Source of the DNA: Phallus indusiatus
Lineage: Eukaryota > Basidiomycota > Agaricomycetes > Phallales > Phallaceae
Direction of reading: 5' to 3'
DNA length: 64,000 nucleotides
NCBI GenBank assembly: GCA_027605045.1
Contig: JAQFWX010000017.1
Span: 682,001 to 746,000, forward strand
In this document: in pieces, positions 21,496 to 33,064 of the stretch
Layout: the number at the start of each line of letters is the position of its first letter
How positions within the stretch are numbered: the first letter of the stretch is position 1
The notes under the pieces: generated by a model
What the model was told of the DNA's origin: nothing
The model's input: the letters and a program-made list of their open reading frames with translations, nothing else
Database searches by the model: none
Made by a program: the position numbers and the translations under genes

Positions 21496-22481
21496 TTAAT
21501 CTTCGTACACCTTGGGAAAAGGAACACTTGGTTCGGGTCTAAACATTGGTAAACCTTATTAAACATTTTTGAAAAACACAGGAAAAGCATTTAACAAGCT
21601 CACACGCTGAGAAACTTGACAAGTGGTTCCCAACCTTCTTTAACGTCGAAAATTAGCAGTTTCTCAGGTGGGATTATCTGCTTAATCCATTTATTATGCT
21701 CCAAAAGCGCGATGCGAGGATTTTCAGACGGGTAATGTCCCGGGTAATGTCCATTGTAACGTATAGCTGTCGTACCAAATAATAAACGATGTTGAAAATC
21801 GCAATGTGGATTACTCACCCGATCTTACTTCTCCCCAAATTCTGCGCTCCTTTGACCAAGGGATTGTAGCTAACAGCTGACGGTCTTCTTCAGTTGCGTT
21901 ACCCTCTTGCTCTCTTAAAAGCGCAGGACGGAACTTTTGAAGAGGTTCAACAAAGGAGGTTTTCACGTCTTTTTCCCATGCATCGACATCGCGGATCGTC
22001 TATTAGTGGAATCATGTTATCATCTTTATGAATTTTTTTTTTTGGAAATTATGTTGCTTACCAAGATGAATTTTGCATCAGGATAAGCTTTATAAATTGC
22101 GTCCGCTACAAGAGCGACTGGTCCATCCACTGCGGATGAATAACCTTGCAGAATTGAGTCGATGAATTCTGCATTGGCTTGACCTAGGGTAAACGACACA
22201 AGCTCACTTAGAGGTTTTTTAGTGTGTTTTGGTTGAGACATTAACTTGCCTTTAAGGACCTTTGCCCACTCTATCCATTTGGCTTTGTCGCCTGAGACAT
22301 GTTGGGTGTGATAGCATGGACCGAAGCCAAGTATCTCTAAAGCATGGCAGAGACTGAGGGTCTAAATTACTTTAGGAAACGGTAATTCAAAAAAGTAGAA
22401 GAACAACAAACGCACCCCTGTTCGCCCAAGTCCTAGACCGATAACTTTGATTTGAGGCTGATGAAGACGGGATGAGGGCAT
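21496..22481 (-). CDS. Sulfotransferase-like P-loop protein (Sulfotransfer_4 type)
   Basis: The first exon (ATG at 22481) encodes KVIGLGLGRTG, the P-loop-like motif that opens this family and would contact the PAPS cofactor. It is completed across the intron (22362-22415) as GRTGTLSLCHALEILGFGPC. Later exons contain DAIYKAYPDAKFIL, the TIRDVDAWEKDV block and, near the C terminus, HNKWIKQIIPPEKLLIFDVKEGWEPL. The last intron follows FLSV, and the final exon gives VPFPKVYED and stops at 21496. That proline-rich end is usual for the family. About five exons are needed. Fungal members are widespread and usually annotated only as P-loop NTPases, so the sulfonation substrate is unknown. A short middle exon near 21780-21830 is not resolved with certainty. 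Confidence 0.8.
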
Positions 22482-24100
22482 GCTGAATGTATGTAGTGGG
22501 GTAAGGCTTCAAGTCTGAACAACTCTTTTTATCTTTGTCTCATCATTTTTTTGTCGCAGCCTAGAATTATTACCCACTCATCGCAAACAGAGGACGTGAT
22601 TATGAGCCGAAGAGAAATAGAAGACGTTATGTGAAGACAGCAATCTTATGATTTGCAGGAGTCATATGGACACCATTTATTTGATGGCCCGAAATTCTTG
22701 TGGTTGTTTTTAGACAGGTTTGTATGATGAAGGGACCAATTGATTTTTGGCGTTGCGAAATATTCTGATTTGAATGGCCAATCAATTATACAAGTTTGCA
22801 TCTTATGAGCCTACTGGTAGATAAACGAGAATTTAAGGTTTTAGTTCATATATATATATACCCATAGGAAAAAAAAACATGAACTCGGATTCAATAACTA
22901 TTATGTATATATTTAACAAATTCACCGGCGTTGGCACTGGCGCACTACTAATATATGCATCTGGGTAACAAACGTGTCCCCAATATTGAGAGGTTCAGGG
23001 AAGACTTGTTTAGTTTTGGGGTGTATTTTCATCAATGGCGAGCGATTAGAATCAACGGAAAGAACGAGAAGGAGACCTAGCATGAGGACCTCAGCCTAAC
23101 TCCCTTTACCATTGAAAGAGAGTAATTTCTCCGGGGATAGTGTTTAATGAGAAGTCGTACCCAAGTAAATGTAAGCACACGAGATCTTGCTTAACCCAAG
23201 TTACTTGCGCCTTGGTGCAAGAAAATCGAGTCAGTAGCACGCGATCTCCAGAATTCGTTGCCGTACCTGTCAGTGTTTGACGAAGGCAGGGTGGATATCA
23301 TAACATGGGCTCGTCCAGGGTAGCTTGCACGTATTTTCCCATACGCGTGGTCTAGAAGGGAAGATATTGAATTGTTCATTCCCATCGTTTCACTAGTGAC
23401 TAGTCGCATCGGGGTACGATTTCTTACATGAGGTCGGCGCAAGTGCAATGGTTTTTCAAAAACGGACTTCATGAAATGGCATTTGGAGCGGGTTTGAGCT
23501 TTGAATTTGAGCTGTTGAACATGCTATTGGTTGTATATTCTGATAGTACCCCAGTATCGATAGATGACTTGAAAGTCGTTATCAAGGGTCGTTCGTACGA
23601 CATTATCACGATGGAGCATAGTCGATGTCTATCCTTTTAGTTTCAGTTAATAATCGGTTCAGCTATGGTTTTCAAAACTTACTTAACCATATTTGGTGGC
23701 CATAGACCGAAATAGTACTAGCCTGCGACGCCGACCAAATGTCGGAATTGTATTGCTCTGGATCTTTTTAGACTGTGTCAACCGTGGATGCGTCATAATC
23801 TGGAGATCAACGCGTTATTTCCAAGATGAATTTCCTTTTTGTAAAACAATGTGATATACTTAGTTATCTTGGGGTCATCAACACAATAGATGCGCGCTTC
23901 AACGGATGCAAGAGCGACGGGACACGCGGAATCTGAAGGGACAGCGCGACAGCTTGTGCACTTGGCCGGAGTCCCAAAATTCCTTTTTTTTTTGATTCAA
24001 CAAAAATCGGCACTCATATGTTTTCTCAGCTCAAGCTCAGGGCTGGACATAACATAAAGCTCAGCTCACATCTTCTCAAGACGTTTTCTTCAGTATCCCA
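22482..24100. other. Intergenic region, no recognised gene
   Basis: Contains a short TA microsatellite at about 22850-22861. Frames of up to 93 codons at 23191-23472 (minus) and 23428-23640 (plus) overlap each other and show no family features. The last 100 bp is the likely promoter of the BioF-like gene. Confidence 0.5.
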
Positions 24101-25482
24101 ATGAAGGAGTTGGAAGAAAAGCTCAAAAACGCTCTCTTGTCCAGAGAAAAGCGCAACATTCTTCGTCGTTTGCCGGTTGGACAACCCGCTTTAGCAGATT
24201 TCTGCTCCAATGACTATCTTTCACTATCTATAAATCCCACGTTGAAGAATCATTTCTTGGAGAAGTTGCAAGGCGCTGATAGGATATTGGGCTCTGGAGG
24301 ATCCAGATTGTTGACGGCCGTTCCTCCTCACGATGCGCTGGAGAATCGTTTAGCGCTGTTTTTCAATGCGCCGACTGCTTTGCTGTTTAATTCTGGCTTT
24401 GACGCCAATGTCGGGTTCTTCTCCAGCGTTCCGCAAAGCACGGACGTCATTGTGTACGACGAGTACATTCATGCTTCGGTTCACGATGGGATGAGAAGCT
24501 CTCGCGCACGGAATGCGACGTTTATGTTCAAACACAACGATCTCGATTCTTTGAGGCTTTTATTAGCCCGGATTATTACCTCCAATGATGGTATCAAGCG
24601 TGGCACATCGAGCATTTTCGTTGCTGTCGAGTCCTTGTACAGTATGGACGGCGATTTCGCACCACTTAGAGAGATCGTTGATCTCTTGGACGTCATGCTT
24701 CCTCACAAGAATAGTCATTTGGTGGTAGATGAAGCTCATGCAACGGGTATTTATGGGGAACAGGGTCGTGGTCTGGTTTCCTTGTTGGGTTTGGAGTCGA
24801 GAGTCACGGCCCGACTACATACGTTTGGAAAAGCACTGGCAAGTGCAGGGGGTGAGTGCCCCTGAAGTATCATTGGATATATAATAACCGATTTCCCCTC
24901 GTTTTAGCTGTTTTATTAACCACGCCTGTCATCAAGGATTATCTCGTCAACTACGCTCGTTCATTGATTTACACCACGGCACTGAGCTATGCTAATGTTA
25001 TAAGTATCAATTGTTCATTCGACATCATAGAGTCCAACCTGGGATCCAATGTAAGAAATCCAAACTTTGACTTTATCCATTGTTTCATTCTCAAAAAATT
25101 GCCCCTTTTCCGGTTGCAGTTATCGGAGCATTTAATCCGCATCTGCACCCACTTTCTCTCATCGCTTAATTTATACCTAAAATCATCACCATCGCCCCTC
25201 CTATATCTACCTAGTTCAACAACCAATACTTCTCTAGGACATCTCAAATCCCCCATAATCCCCCTTTTTACGCCAAAACCACGGCCGCTTGCCGCCCACC
25301 TTCAGGGGCTGGGCTTTCTGACGCGCCCTATTACACATCCCACAGTACCGAAAGGTTTAGATCGTGTTCGACTCTGTTTACACGCAGGAAACACCATAGA
25401 AGAGATAAATGGATTATTAGATGGGATTATATCTTGGATAAAGTATCAAACAGACAAGAAAGTATACAACGCAAAATTATAG
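24101..25482 (+). CDS. bioF: 8-amino-7-oxononanoate synthase-like enzyme (BioF family)
   Basis: This is a PLP enzyme of the alpha-oxoamine synthase family. The closest role is joining pimeloyl-CoA (or -ACP) with alanine to make 8-amino-7-oxononanoate, the first ring-forming step of biotin synthesis. Family marks are DFCSNDYLSLS near the N terminus, GSGGSRLLTA, VVDEAHATGIYG (Asp that holds the PLP ring nitrogen) and TFGKALASAG (candidate PLP-binding Lys), then ARSLIYTTALSYAN after the first intron. The C-terminal domain ends at 25482. Introns lie at 24852-24907 and 25051-25119. The second is 69 nt with no stop, so its retention would add 23 residues. Length (about 420 residues) fits the family. 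No other biotin gene is seen nearby. A related alpha-oxoamine synthase is the main alternative. Confidence 0.88.
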
Positions 25483-25516
25483 CTATATCAATGTCCAAAC
25501 GTAATTCTGTAGTTCA

Positions 25517-26341
25517 TTATTTATCATGATATAATTTGAATCGTGCCATTTGTCTCCAGTCTTTCCATTCATCAATATTGTCCCAGACCGTTTGGCCTTC
25601 TTCAAAGTATTCGATCAAGTGATCTCGTGTCATGCCTGGGGCTACTGTCAGGCGATCATCGGGAATATTAGCCAACAGGCTCCATATTCCACCGAAGAAA
25701 TCATCGATAGGTTCTCCATGGGCCAATGCATGTACAAGAACGCATTGCATCGTCTCTGACTGCAGCAGAAACTCGACCGAATTCAGGATCAAAGCGAAGT
25801 CTGGAGGATCGTTCCATACGTTGAAACATATGTGAGTTAGGGGTAGGACGGAGCATACGGAAAGGACCGCCGTTTGTAAGACATCGTCTATGTAGAGGTG
25901 TGTGACATTATTGAATAGGGGTAGTCGAGGCAAGAACCATGCCTCGGGGACGTATAGAATCGTAATGTGCGTCGGTTTGGGCCATAGCGGCACGTCGGGG
26001 ACTTTCTCAGCTTCGGATAGCTCGCGAAGAGATGGTGATAAGAGAAGGTGCGAGACCGATTTGCACAGTGAGAGTGTCCAGTCCGAGTGTTGCATGGCGT
26101 TTCGGTGTATGCAGAGTCGTTTGACGTAGGCTCCGGTGTCGATTGTCCCGCATTGAGCAGCTTCAACGCCTCGAATGAATGATCTAACGTTTTCCTTGTT
26201 CAAAGTGACAGATTCGTAAAGAAGTGGCGTAACCCATTTGTTGAAGCTTCGACATGTTAGAGCGAGTGCAGGTCCGGTTGTGTAGTCTGCCACAACGGCT
26301 GTTTCGACGACTTGCCGAACGAGTTCAACGGGGAAGTTCAT
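25517..26341 (-). CDS. F-box-like hypothetical protein
   Basis: This is a single-exon frame of 274 residues with its ATG at 26341. The N terminus, FPVELVRQVVETAV followed by ALALTCRSFNKWVTPLLYESVTL, resembles the short F-box-like motif of the large basidiomycete families. Such proteins would bind Skp1 and recruit targets to SCF ubiquitin ligases. The rest is leucine-rich and shows no domain that I recognise. It lies tail to tail with the BioF-like gene, 34 bp apart. The function and target are unknown. Confidence 0.6.
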   Translation of the reverse strand: MNFPVELVRQVVETAVVADYTTGPALALTCRSFNKWVTPLLYESVTLNKENVRSFIRGVEAAQCGTIDTGAYVKRLCIHRNAMQHSDWTLSLCKSVSHLLLSPSLRELSEAEKVPDVPLWPKPTHITILYVPEAWFLPRLPLFNNVTHLYIDDVLQTAVLSVCSVLPLTHICFNVWNDPPDFALILNSVEFLLQSETMQCVLVHALAHGEPIDDFFGGIWSLLANIPDDRLTVAPGMTRDHLIEYFEEGQTVWDNIDEWKDWRQMARFKLYHDK

Positions 26342-26558
26342 TGCTAGAAATTAAAGAAAGATGAGTCTACATAGAATAGGAGAAATGAACATTGTGATTG
26401 GTATTTATCCAACTTTGTTGTGGGGCCAGGCGAAAGCGAATAGGCATGATTAATGTCGTAGTTGCAGACGTAAGATTTAGACGCGTTTTCGAACTCCGAC
26501 CGCCACCCTGTGACTTTTCCTGCTTACATACACTAGCCAAACCACTTTGACAAGCCCA

Positions 26559-29537
26559 ATGGCGGAATCCCTCAGTCTTGAAGAAACCAACAAAATCCGT
26601 ATTTCTTTGGGGTTAAAGCCTCTCACAGATGATGCTGCGCCTGCAGATAAAAAGGAATCGACAGCCGAAGACAATTATACGAAGCGGAGAGAAGACGAAG
26701 CCAAAGAGCGAGAACGCAAGTCAGTGCAGCTCTTGACATATCTTTCTTTATCACACTCTAATGTTTCTTTATATAACCCATTCAATACAGGCGCGTTCAA
26801 GACAATATTGCAAAGTTAGTATTATTTTCGTTATCGAGCTTCTAATTACACGGTGGCTTCTACTTTTTCTGTTTTGCCAGCTAGGCACCCTATAGAGCAA
26901 ATCGCTCACGAATTCCTCTTTATAGGATTAGAAATAGACGTGAATTAAATGCATCCTTGAAAGGCGCGACTCTTGGAGATGGAGATGGAGATGAAGATAC
27001 TTTGAGCTGGATAAAGAAAAGCAAGAAGAAAAGTAAAGAGTTGGCTAAGAAGCGTCAGGAGGAGTTGGACGCGATGGATCAGGCTCTTCAAGAGTACTCT
27101 GAAAGTAAGCTCTGAGAATGGTGTTTTATTATACAATGTCTTACTTAACCTAACAGAGGATCTTGCTGGCTTGAAGGTCAGCCATGACTTGGATGCTTTT
27201 GAGGAAGGCGAAGAACGGATACTTACCCTTAAAGACAGTCGGATTTTGGACAACGAAGGTACGCCTTTCTAAATTATGTTCTTTGGAATTATGTTCACGT
27301 TGTCTATTTTCTCTAGAGGATGAGCTACAAAATGTCGAACTTGCAGAGCACGAGCGGACTAAAACGAATTTGGAACTAAAGACTAAAAAACGGGATTACA
27401 CTGGGTATGATGATGAGGAATTCAAAGCTGGAAATGAAGGCATGAAACGTGCTGTTTTAGCTAAATATGATGAGGACATTAATGGTGTTGCCACAACTGT
27501 GCGTCTCTATTTTGCTGCTTTCAACTATTCATCTGATTGGCTTCTCATTTAGGATTTTCGTTTGGGTGGTGGTGCGGCTAAGACAAAACGATCGACGCGA
27601 CAGTTGCAAGAAGAAGCTGCTGCTGAAGTGAACAAAACACTGTTATCGATAGACTATACCAGTAAGTAACGTCGTTCCTCCACATGAGATTAAATGACCA
27701 AGCTCTCTTGTAGAAAATCTGGAAATCAGTGACTACCTACAAGAAGGCGATGTGGGCTTTAAGAAACCGAAGGTGAGAGCCTACTTTGGACGTACGGTGC
27801 TTATACCTTATGAATTTCTAGACCAAGAAAAAGCGGGCCAACCGTCGAGTTGTCGAAGTCGAGGAACCACAAGAAGTCCTTCCTCAGACTAACGGAATGG
27901 AAGTGGATGAACCCAAACCCCGTGTTCGTGTTACCACTGAAGAATATATTGATGATGAGGACCTTCAAGCTGTGCTTAGTAAACAAAGACGTGAAAGACT
28001 ACGGAAAGTGAGGTCATTAGCACCAGATGAAGTTGCCTTGCGAAGTGAGTGGTTTCGTATTTTGTTTTGACTTTGTTATTGATGAATGGATTGTAGTCAT
28101 ACAAGAACGCGCGGGTGCTCAGGAAGAGGCAGAAGCAGCGATGGATGTCGAAGTCCCAAAAAAAGAAGAGTCGGACGAAGAAGGACGTGAACGTGGACTA
28201 GAGTTCGATGATACTTCGGAATTTGTCAAAGCCATTCAATATAATCCTGTCAAACAGGAAGAAGAGCTTGCTACCATCAAACGGGAAGAGTCCGCAGCAC
28301 CATCAATGAAGCCACGCACCGAGTCACCGATGGAAACTGATCAGGCTGTTTATGAACTGGAGGCTGGGGAGATAGCTATCAAAGAGGAAGATGATGAAGA
28401 AGCGGATGAAGCGATGTTGAATGCTATTGAAGCTGATATAAAGAGTATAGAAGCCCAAGAGCAAGCTACCGGTGTTGCTGTAGATGTGGGTATTCCTTTT
28501 CGTCTCTATTCTTTGTTCCTGCTTAATGACGGGGCTTTAGGTTGGTACATCTACAGAGCAAACGTTCTCTTCTGGGTTGGCATCAACGCTAAACATTCTC
28601 CGGCAACAAGGTATCTTGGCAAACACTTCTGCCGATCTTCTCGAACGCGAGAAGGTGCAGCGACAGCGAGACTTATGGTTAGCCGACCAACGTAAACGAC
28701 TCGCTGAACGAGAACTGGATCGTGCCCGGGCACGTGGAACCAACAAAGATCAAGCTACTCGTGAATACGAGAACCGGATGCGAGAACAGCAGGATGCGCG
28801 CGATACCTTGGAGCATTTCAAGAATTACAAGCCGGATATTAATATCGTGTATTATGATGAATTCGGCCGCGCTTTGACGCCTAAAGAGGCTTGGAAAGCT
28901 CTCAGCCACAAGTTCCATGGCAAGACATCTGGGAAGGCCAAGACTGAGAAGCGGCTTAAGAAAATTGCAGACGAGAAGAAGAAAGAAGCGATGGCTAGTG
29001 GTGATACCCCGTTGAGCATGAATAAAGCTTTCCAGATACGTCAGGAGAAGGCTGGTCAGGCTCACATGGTGTTATCAGTGGGTAACAGAGGGTATGTTTT
29101 GCTCTATATTTTTTGTGGTATATGCCTTAAGAGATACTAAACAACATTTTTATGGTATAAATTATAGTGCTGCTCCTCAACTCTCCGAGTTCTTGGACGC
29201 CCAGCCTTTGTCGAAGAACATGAAGGGTGACAAGAAAGGAAAGAAAAAGAAGGAAGAAATGGATGGCTCCCAGCCGGTTATTGAAGTAACAGGGTTCCCG
29301 ACAGTACCAGGCGGCACACCATTGTCTGCACCGGGATCTCCAGCGGATTCTAGAATCGACTCGCCTGCACCCCGGCCAGGATTTTCAAGGATAGTGAGCG
29401 AAGTAGCTTCGCCAGCACCTTCATCGACAGGTACACCGGCACCTGCGAATGGTGAACGTACAAAAGTCGCCTTTGGGTTTGGTGTTAAGCGGAAAGCTGG
29501 TGAGACTAACGCTAGTCCGCCAACAAAGAAACGATAA
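26559..29537 (+). CDS. SNU66: SART1/Snu66, U4/U6.U5 tri-snRNP component
   Basis: This protein of the U4/U6.U5 tri-snRNP is needed for spliceosome activation. The start (ATG at 26559) gives SLSLEETNKIRISLGLKPL, the conserved N-terminal SART-1 motif. Later blocks are WIKKSKKKSKELAKKRQEEL, VSHDLDAFEEGEERILTLKD, RDYTGYDDEEF and, near the C terminus, YYDEFGRALTPKEAWKALSH with FHGKTSGKAKTEKR. All are typical of the family. About ten short introns interrupt the gene, for example near 26719-26790, 26817-26926 and 28485-28540. The C-terminal tail (29260-29537) is Ser/Pro/Ala-rich and ends in a basic KRKAGETNASPPTKKR, a likely nuclear localisation signal. Middle parts are acidic and highly charged, as usual for this protein. 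Confidence 0.93.
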
Positions 29538-29660
29538 TAAAAAGGAGTTGTGGTGTTGTTTGTTCTTATTGATGTAATTATTATAGAGAGGGGTTTGTAA
29601 GATGCCTAAGATGTTTAATATGATTGATGACGCGATGACGGTTGGGTGAACGATATAGAT

Positions 29661-31096
29661 TTAGTGCTGGTATTGCTTTTCAGATTGCGCCGGATTTCCG
29701 GTTGCCATGCTCCAAAGTTCGGGCCCTTCTCGGATTATAGCCTGATCAAGGTGGTTATTCAGTAGTGTGATGAGCGTATGATGTACTTGACTTACGATGA
29801 TCACTTCCACGGCAATCAGGGCTATAATTATTATTTCCATGCGATGACTGGAAGACTAGTTTCACATCGGTCACTATGTGCACTGGGCTTTCGCGCCTAA
29901 TTTAAGGCTCACCTCAACTAGCAGCTCTCGTAGAGTTGATTGAACCTGATTTGGAGGTTGTTACAAAGTTTCGGATAGAAAATTCACCAGGAAAACGTAC
30001 CTCAGCAGCATAGGTTATTTTTTCATTGAAGGATGTTATTCGTGCTTTAATTTCCAGGGCATTACTAAGAACATGAAAGTATTCTATAAGAGTAACAATT
30101 AGCGAGGTGAAGCTTGAAAGAGAGCTTGGCATATAATACCTTCCAATACAGGTTCAGTCCAATAGAAATCAGGGGTATCGCCGAAGTTTTCGCGGTTAAG
30201 ATTAGCGTGTTGACGAAACCTTAGCAGCTGTCCAAGTTTTTTAATAAGTTCCTGTCGACCAAGACTAGGGCGCCCTGTTTTGCTTAATGTATGGGGTAAA
30301 AGAGATACGCTTTGTAAGAAGTCTTCTAGCGATGACTCTAATGCTGAGAGGGCCGTTGATCTAGCCAGGGCTTGCGAAAAAGCGTACCGCGCTGGTAATG
30401 TTGAAAGCGGAAGAGTCGGGTCTGGAAGGTCGGCGATTAAAGGTTCAAGCCATGAAGGGTCCGAGAGCGGAGAAGTTGCGCCTAGGATTATTAGATCTCC
30501 TTGTAGACGGGTTGGTCTAGAAAAGGTTAATGTGAGACGGAGGGGAAGGAAGAAAAAGACCGGAACAAGGCAAGCTGTACGTACTCATTGGGGTCTGTAA
30601 CGTATTCTAGATCTTCTGTCTCGTCTTCTTTGAGAGTTGCAATCTCTAGGTCGGGTGTATTTTGAATGACTTCCTTTTTGAATCGCCTCGCCTCGTTCTC
30701 GCCCAAGCCCCAACATACGAAACTCCCGTTTGCAAAGATGAATATTTCTCCTTCTTCACCGGGGCGCCCCCATTTCGGCACCCAGTAAGATTCTTGGAAA
30801 ACGCGCGAATGCGGTGGCAAAGCAGGAGACGATTTCAATTTTGAAAGTACGTATCGTTCGGCAGTGTTTAAAGTGAGAACAGGTTGGATTGAACTACGCG
30901 TTGGAGTGGGATTGACTCGGATGGGTAATGACTCTGATGCGGATCTTCTTAATGGCGTTGTTGCTTTTGGTTTAGGTTTTTGAGGTACCGGCTGAGCCGG
31001 AGGTATAGCTTGTGAAGTCATGTGTCGAACGACATTCCGAGTACATCGTGACGTCCTTGTGCAGGTTACGTTGAAAAAGTGTGCAAATGACAGCAT
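29661..31096 (-). CDS. Mitochondrial DUF155 protein, RMND1/Rmd1-like
   Basis: DUF155 (YagE-like) proteins of this group are inner-membrane mitochondrial proteins linked to mitochondrial translation. The ATG at 31096 gives an N terminus rich in Arg, Ser and Thr (TRTSRCTRNVVRHM), a plausible import signal. The body has SRVFQESYWVPKWGRPGEEG, then IFIFANGSFVCWGL and the Glu-rich DETEDLEYVTDPNEP. After introns the C-terminal part shows FYWTEPVLEEYFHVLSNALE, RITSFNEKITYAAE, LRELLVE and SSSHRMEIIIIALIAVEVII, the last being the membrane segment at the end of the family. The final short exon stops at 29661. At least six exons are used, with one intron at about 30098-30153. Confidence 0.9.
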
Positions 31097-31627
31097 CTAA
31101 AACGGAATTAGCATTTTGAGTAATATTGTAATTGAACGTTACCTATAACTTGACAAATGTTTTTCAGATATCAACAATGACGGTAACTTCGACCTCGCAA
31201 AAAGCAGCTCGGGACTCGGGCGTTGTAGCGTTACGTCACGGCTGTCTGCTGAATTCCGGCACATGCCGAACTTTCTCCCTCTTTAACAGTCTAATATTCA
31301 TTCAATTTCGCGTTAGTTCCAATAATGCAATTTCCCGACTAATCTCAGGCTCCCATACCTATTCAAAGACTTCTCAAAAAGAATTCATCATACTATCATA
31401 CTATTTAAACCAGGCGACATAGTCAAACTAGCTTTGCTAATGCTACAGTGGGTGCAAGACTTTCTTGACCGCATCTCCCGACGTCAACGGCTATAAAGCA
31501 ACTCCGTTTGGTCTGATCCGCTCCGTAATCCTTCCTGCTACGGTTTAAATGCGAACATTCTCAGCAGTGGATTAACAGTCGCAAGCAGCGAAAAGTTCTT
31601 CCTCCCAAAGATTTACCAGAAGTCCGA
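31097..31627. promoter_or_regulatory. Shared upstream region of two divergent genes
   Basis: The RMND1-like gene (minus) and the DUF6533 gene (plus) start at the two ends of this 530-bp stretch. No coding exon was recognised in it. A 96-codon frame at 31132-31422 has no family features. Confidence 0.5.
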
Positions 31628-32984
31628 ATGGAGTTTGATCTAGAATCTACGATAAAGACCGGTAGGTGTTCTGTGCTTTAAGAATTTGACATGTTTTTAA
31701 ATATAAACCAGCTCACCTGGGCAACTATTCATCATTTGGGGCACTCGCTCTCCTCGTGTATGACATTCGTGGGTTCTTCACTCCATTGCACATGTGATTT
31801 AATGATTCACCTCAGAATATACAGTTTTAAATTTTGACACAGAGGTACTAGTATTCTTTTATCTTCAGACGGTCTTAGTGACAGCCTTTCAGGTGCATTT
31901 AGTCTGGATTCGAAAGTGGACGTTCGGGAAAGTCCTAGCTATCTTGGTAGGACACATATAATATATATATAATATATTCTCTCTTACGCACCTGCTTACA
32001 TATATATCCAGAATCGTTATTCTGGATTAGTTCTACTGTCACTCAAGGCGTTGTCTTCTGCTACATACCACAGTAAAGCAGTCTGTACCCTACTTGCTGA
32101 TGTTGTTTGAGTCAATCTAACTCGTTTCAGGAGTTAGTCCTTTCCTAGACACTTAACAAACCGAATCCAAGCATATTGAAATGCACTCAGATGTACTGTT
32201 TGGGGAATATCCACAGGTGTTTTGTAAGGAGTCGATCTTGTGTAGCTGACAATCGAGCTCATCTCGTCATTCGTCTTAGAATGCTTATTGCTCTTTTACC
32301 CGCACAAGGTCAGCCTTGTTTATGATCTCTTTTGGCACCAACTTATATTCCAAAAGTCATTCTACAGCTACGTGTCAGTTTTTCAATATCCAAGTCTCGA
32401 CACTACTGCAACTCCCTTTCAGCTGTATGCCGTTTTCGACAAGAACCGGTGGGTTCTTTGCTTTACAATGATATGTTGCGTTGCGCAGCTGTTGGGGACG
32501 ATAAAGATAGCGACCGCTTTTTTGCCACTCAGTGAGTCCAGATGAAAAAAAATTCTATCAGGATTCTGACTGACCGTGTACTCCGAGTCGGTACTTTGAC
32601 CAAGTATCATGATGGACCTGGGTGCTACAACTCTCTTGTCCCCTCGCGATATTTTCTTGTGTTTATCCCTCCAATTATATACGAACTCCTCCTTTGCTCT
32701 TTAATGCTCTTTGGAGCTTGGAGAACGCACACTTTAAGCTCGAAGCCACGTCTACCATTATTAAATCTCTTGATCCGTGACAGGCAAGTTGAAACGTTTT
32801 ATTTCCCACATTCATCCCAATGATGTGTTGCACCAGTACTCTATACTTTTTTAGGTTACAACGCCAAGTTTTTTTTTATGAAACAATAACACTGATAGAA
32901 ATTTACAGTATAGCTTTGGCCAATTTGTTTGCGTGCATTCTTTACGCCATGTCACCTCATGAGGGGTCAATAACAGAAGGGTGA
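31628..32984 (+). CDS. DUF6533 seven-helix membrane protein
   Basis: This is a large Agaricomycete family of predicted seven-helix membrane proteins with unknown ligand. The ATG at 31628 begins a short first exon. The second exon encodes HLGNYSSFGALALLVYD, and another gives HLVWIRKWTFGKVLAILV followed by NRYSGLVLLSL; together they form the DUF6533 signature (YD...VxxxWxRxWTxGKxL...NRY). Later exons carry KNRWVLCFTMICCVAQLLG, YFLVFIPPIIYELLLCSLML, PLLNLLIRDR and LIEIYSIALANLFACILYAM, which are the remaining helices. The intron at 32784-32854 starts with GCAAGT rather than GT. The C terminus is uncertain: the frame stops at 32984, but a further exon reading GLVPVLIACI up to 33064 would fit the family better. 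Confidence 0.75.
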
Positions 32985-33064
32985 CTTCAATGGGTTTACA
33001 TGAAGGTCTAGTACCTGTGCTGATCGCATGTATAGATTGCAAATATGTGTCCCATCTGTTGTAG

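Noticed and set aside
22846..22866. TA repeat considered as a functional element
   Set aside because: A short simple repeat that is common in AT-rich intergenic DNA.
23191..23640. Overlapping frames on both strands between the sulfotransferase-like and BioF-like genes
   Set aside because: Neither shows a domain, and they exclude each other at their overlap.
25051..25119. Reading the BioF-like 3' half as one uninterrupted exon
   Set aside because: The 69-nt segment has good GTAAGA and TTGCAG ends and family-atypical residues, so an intron is more likely.
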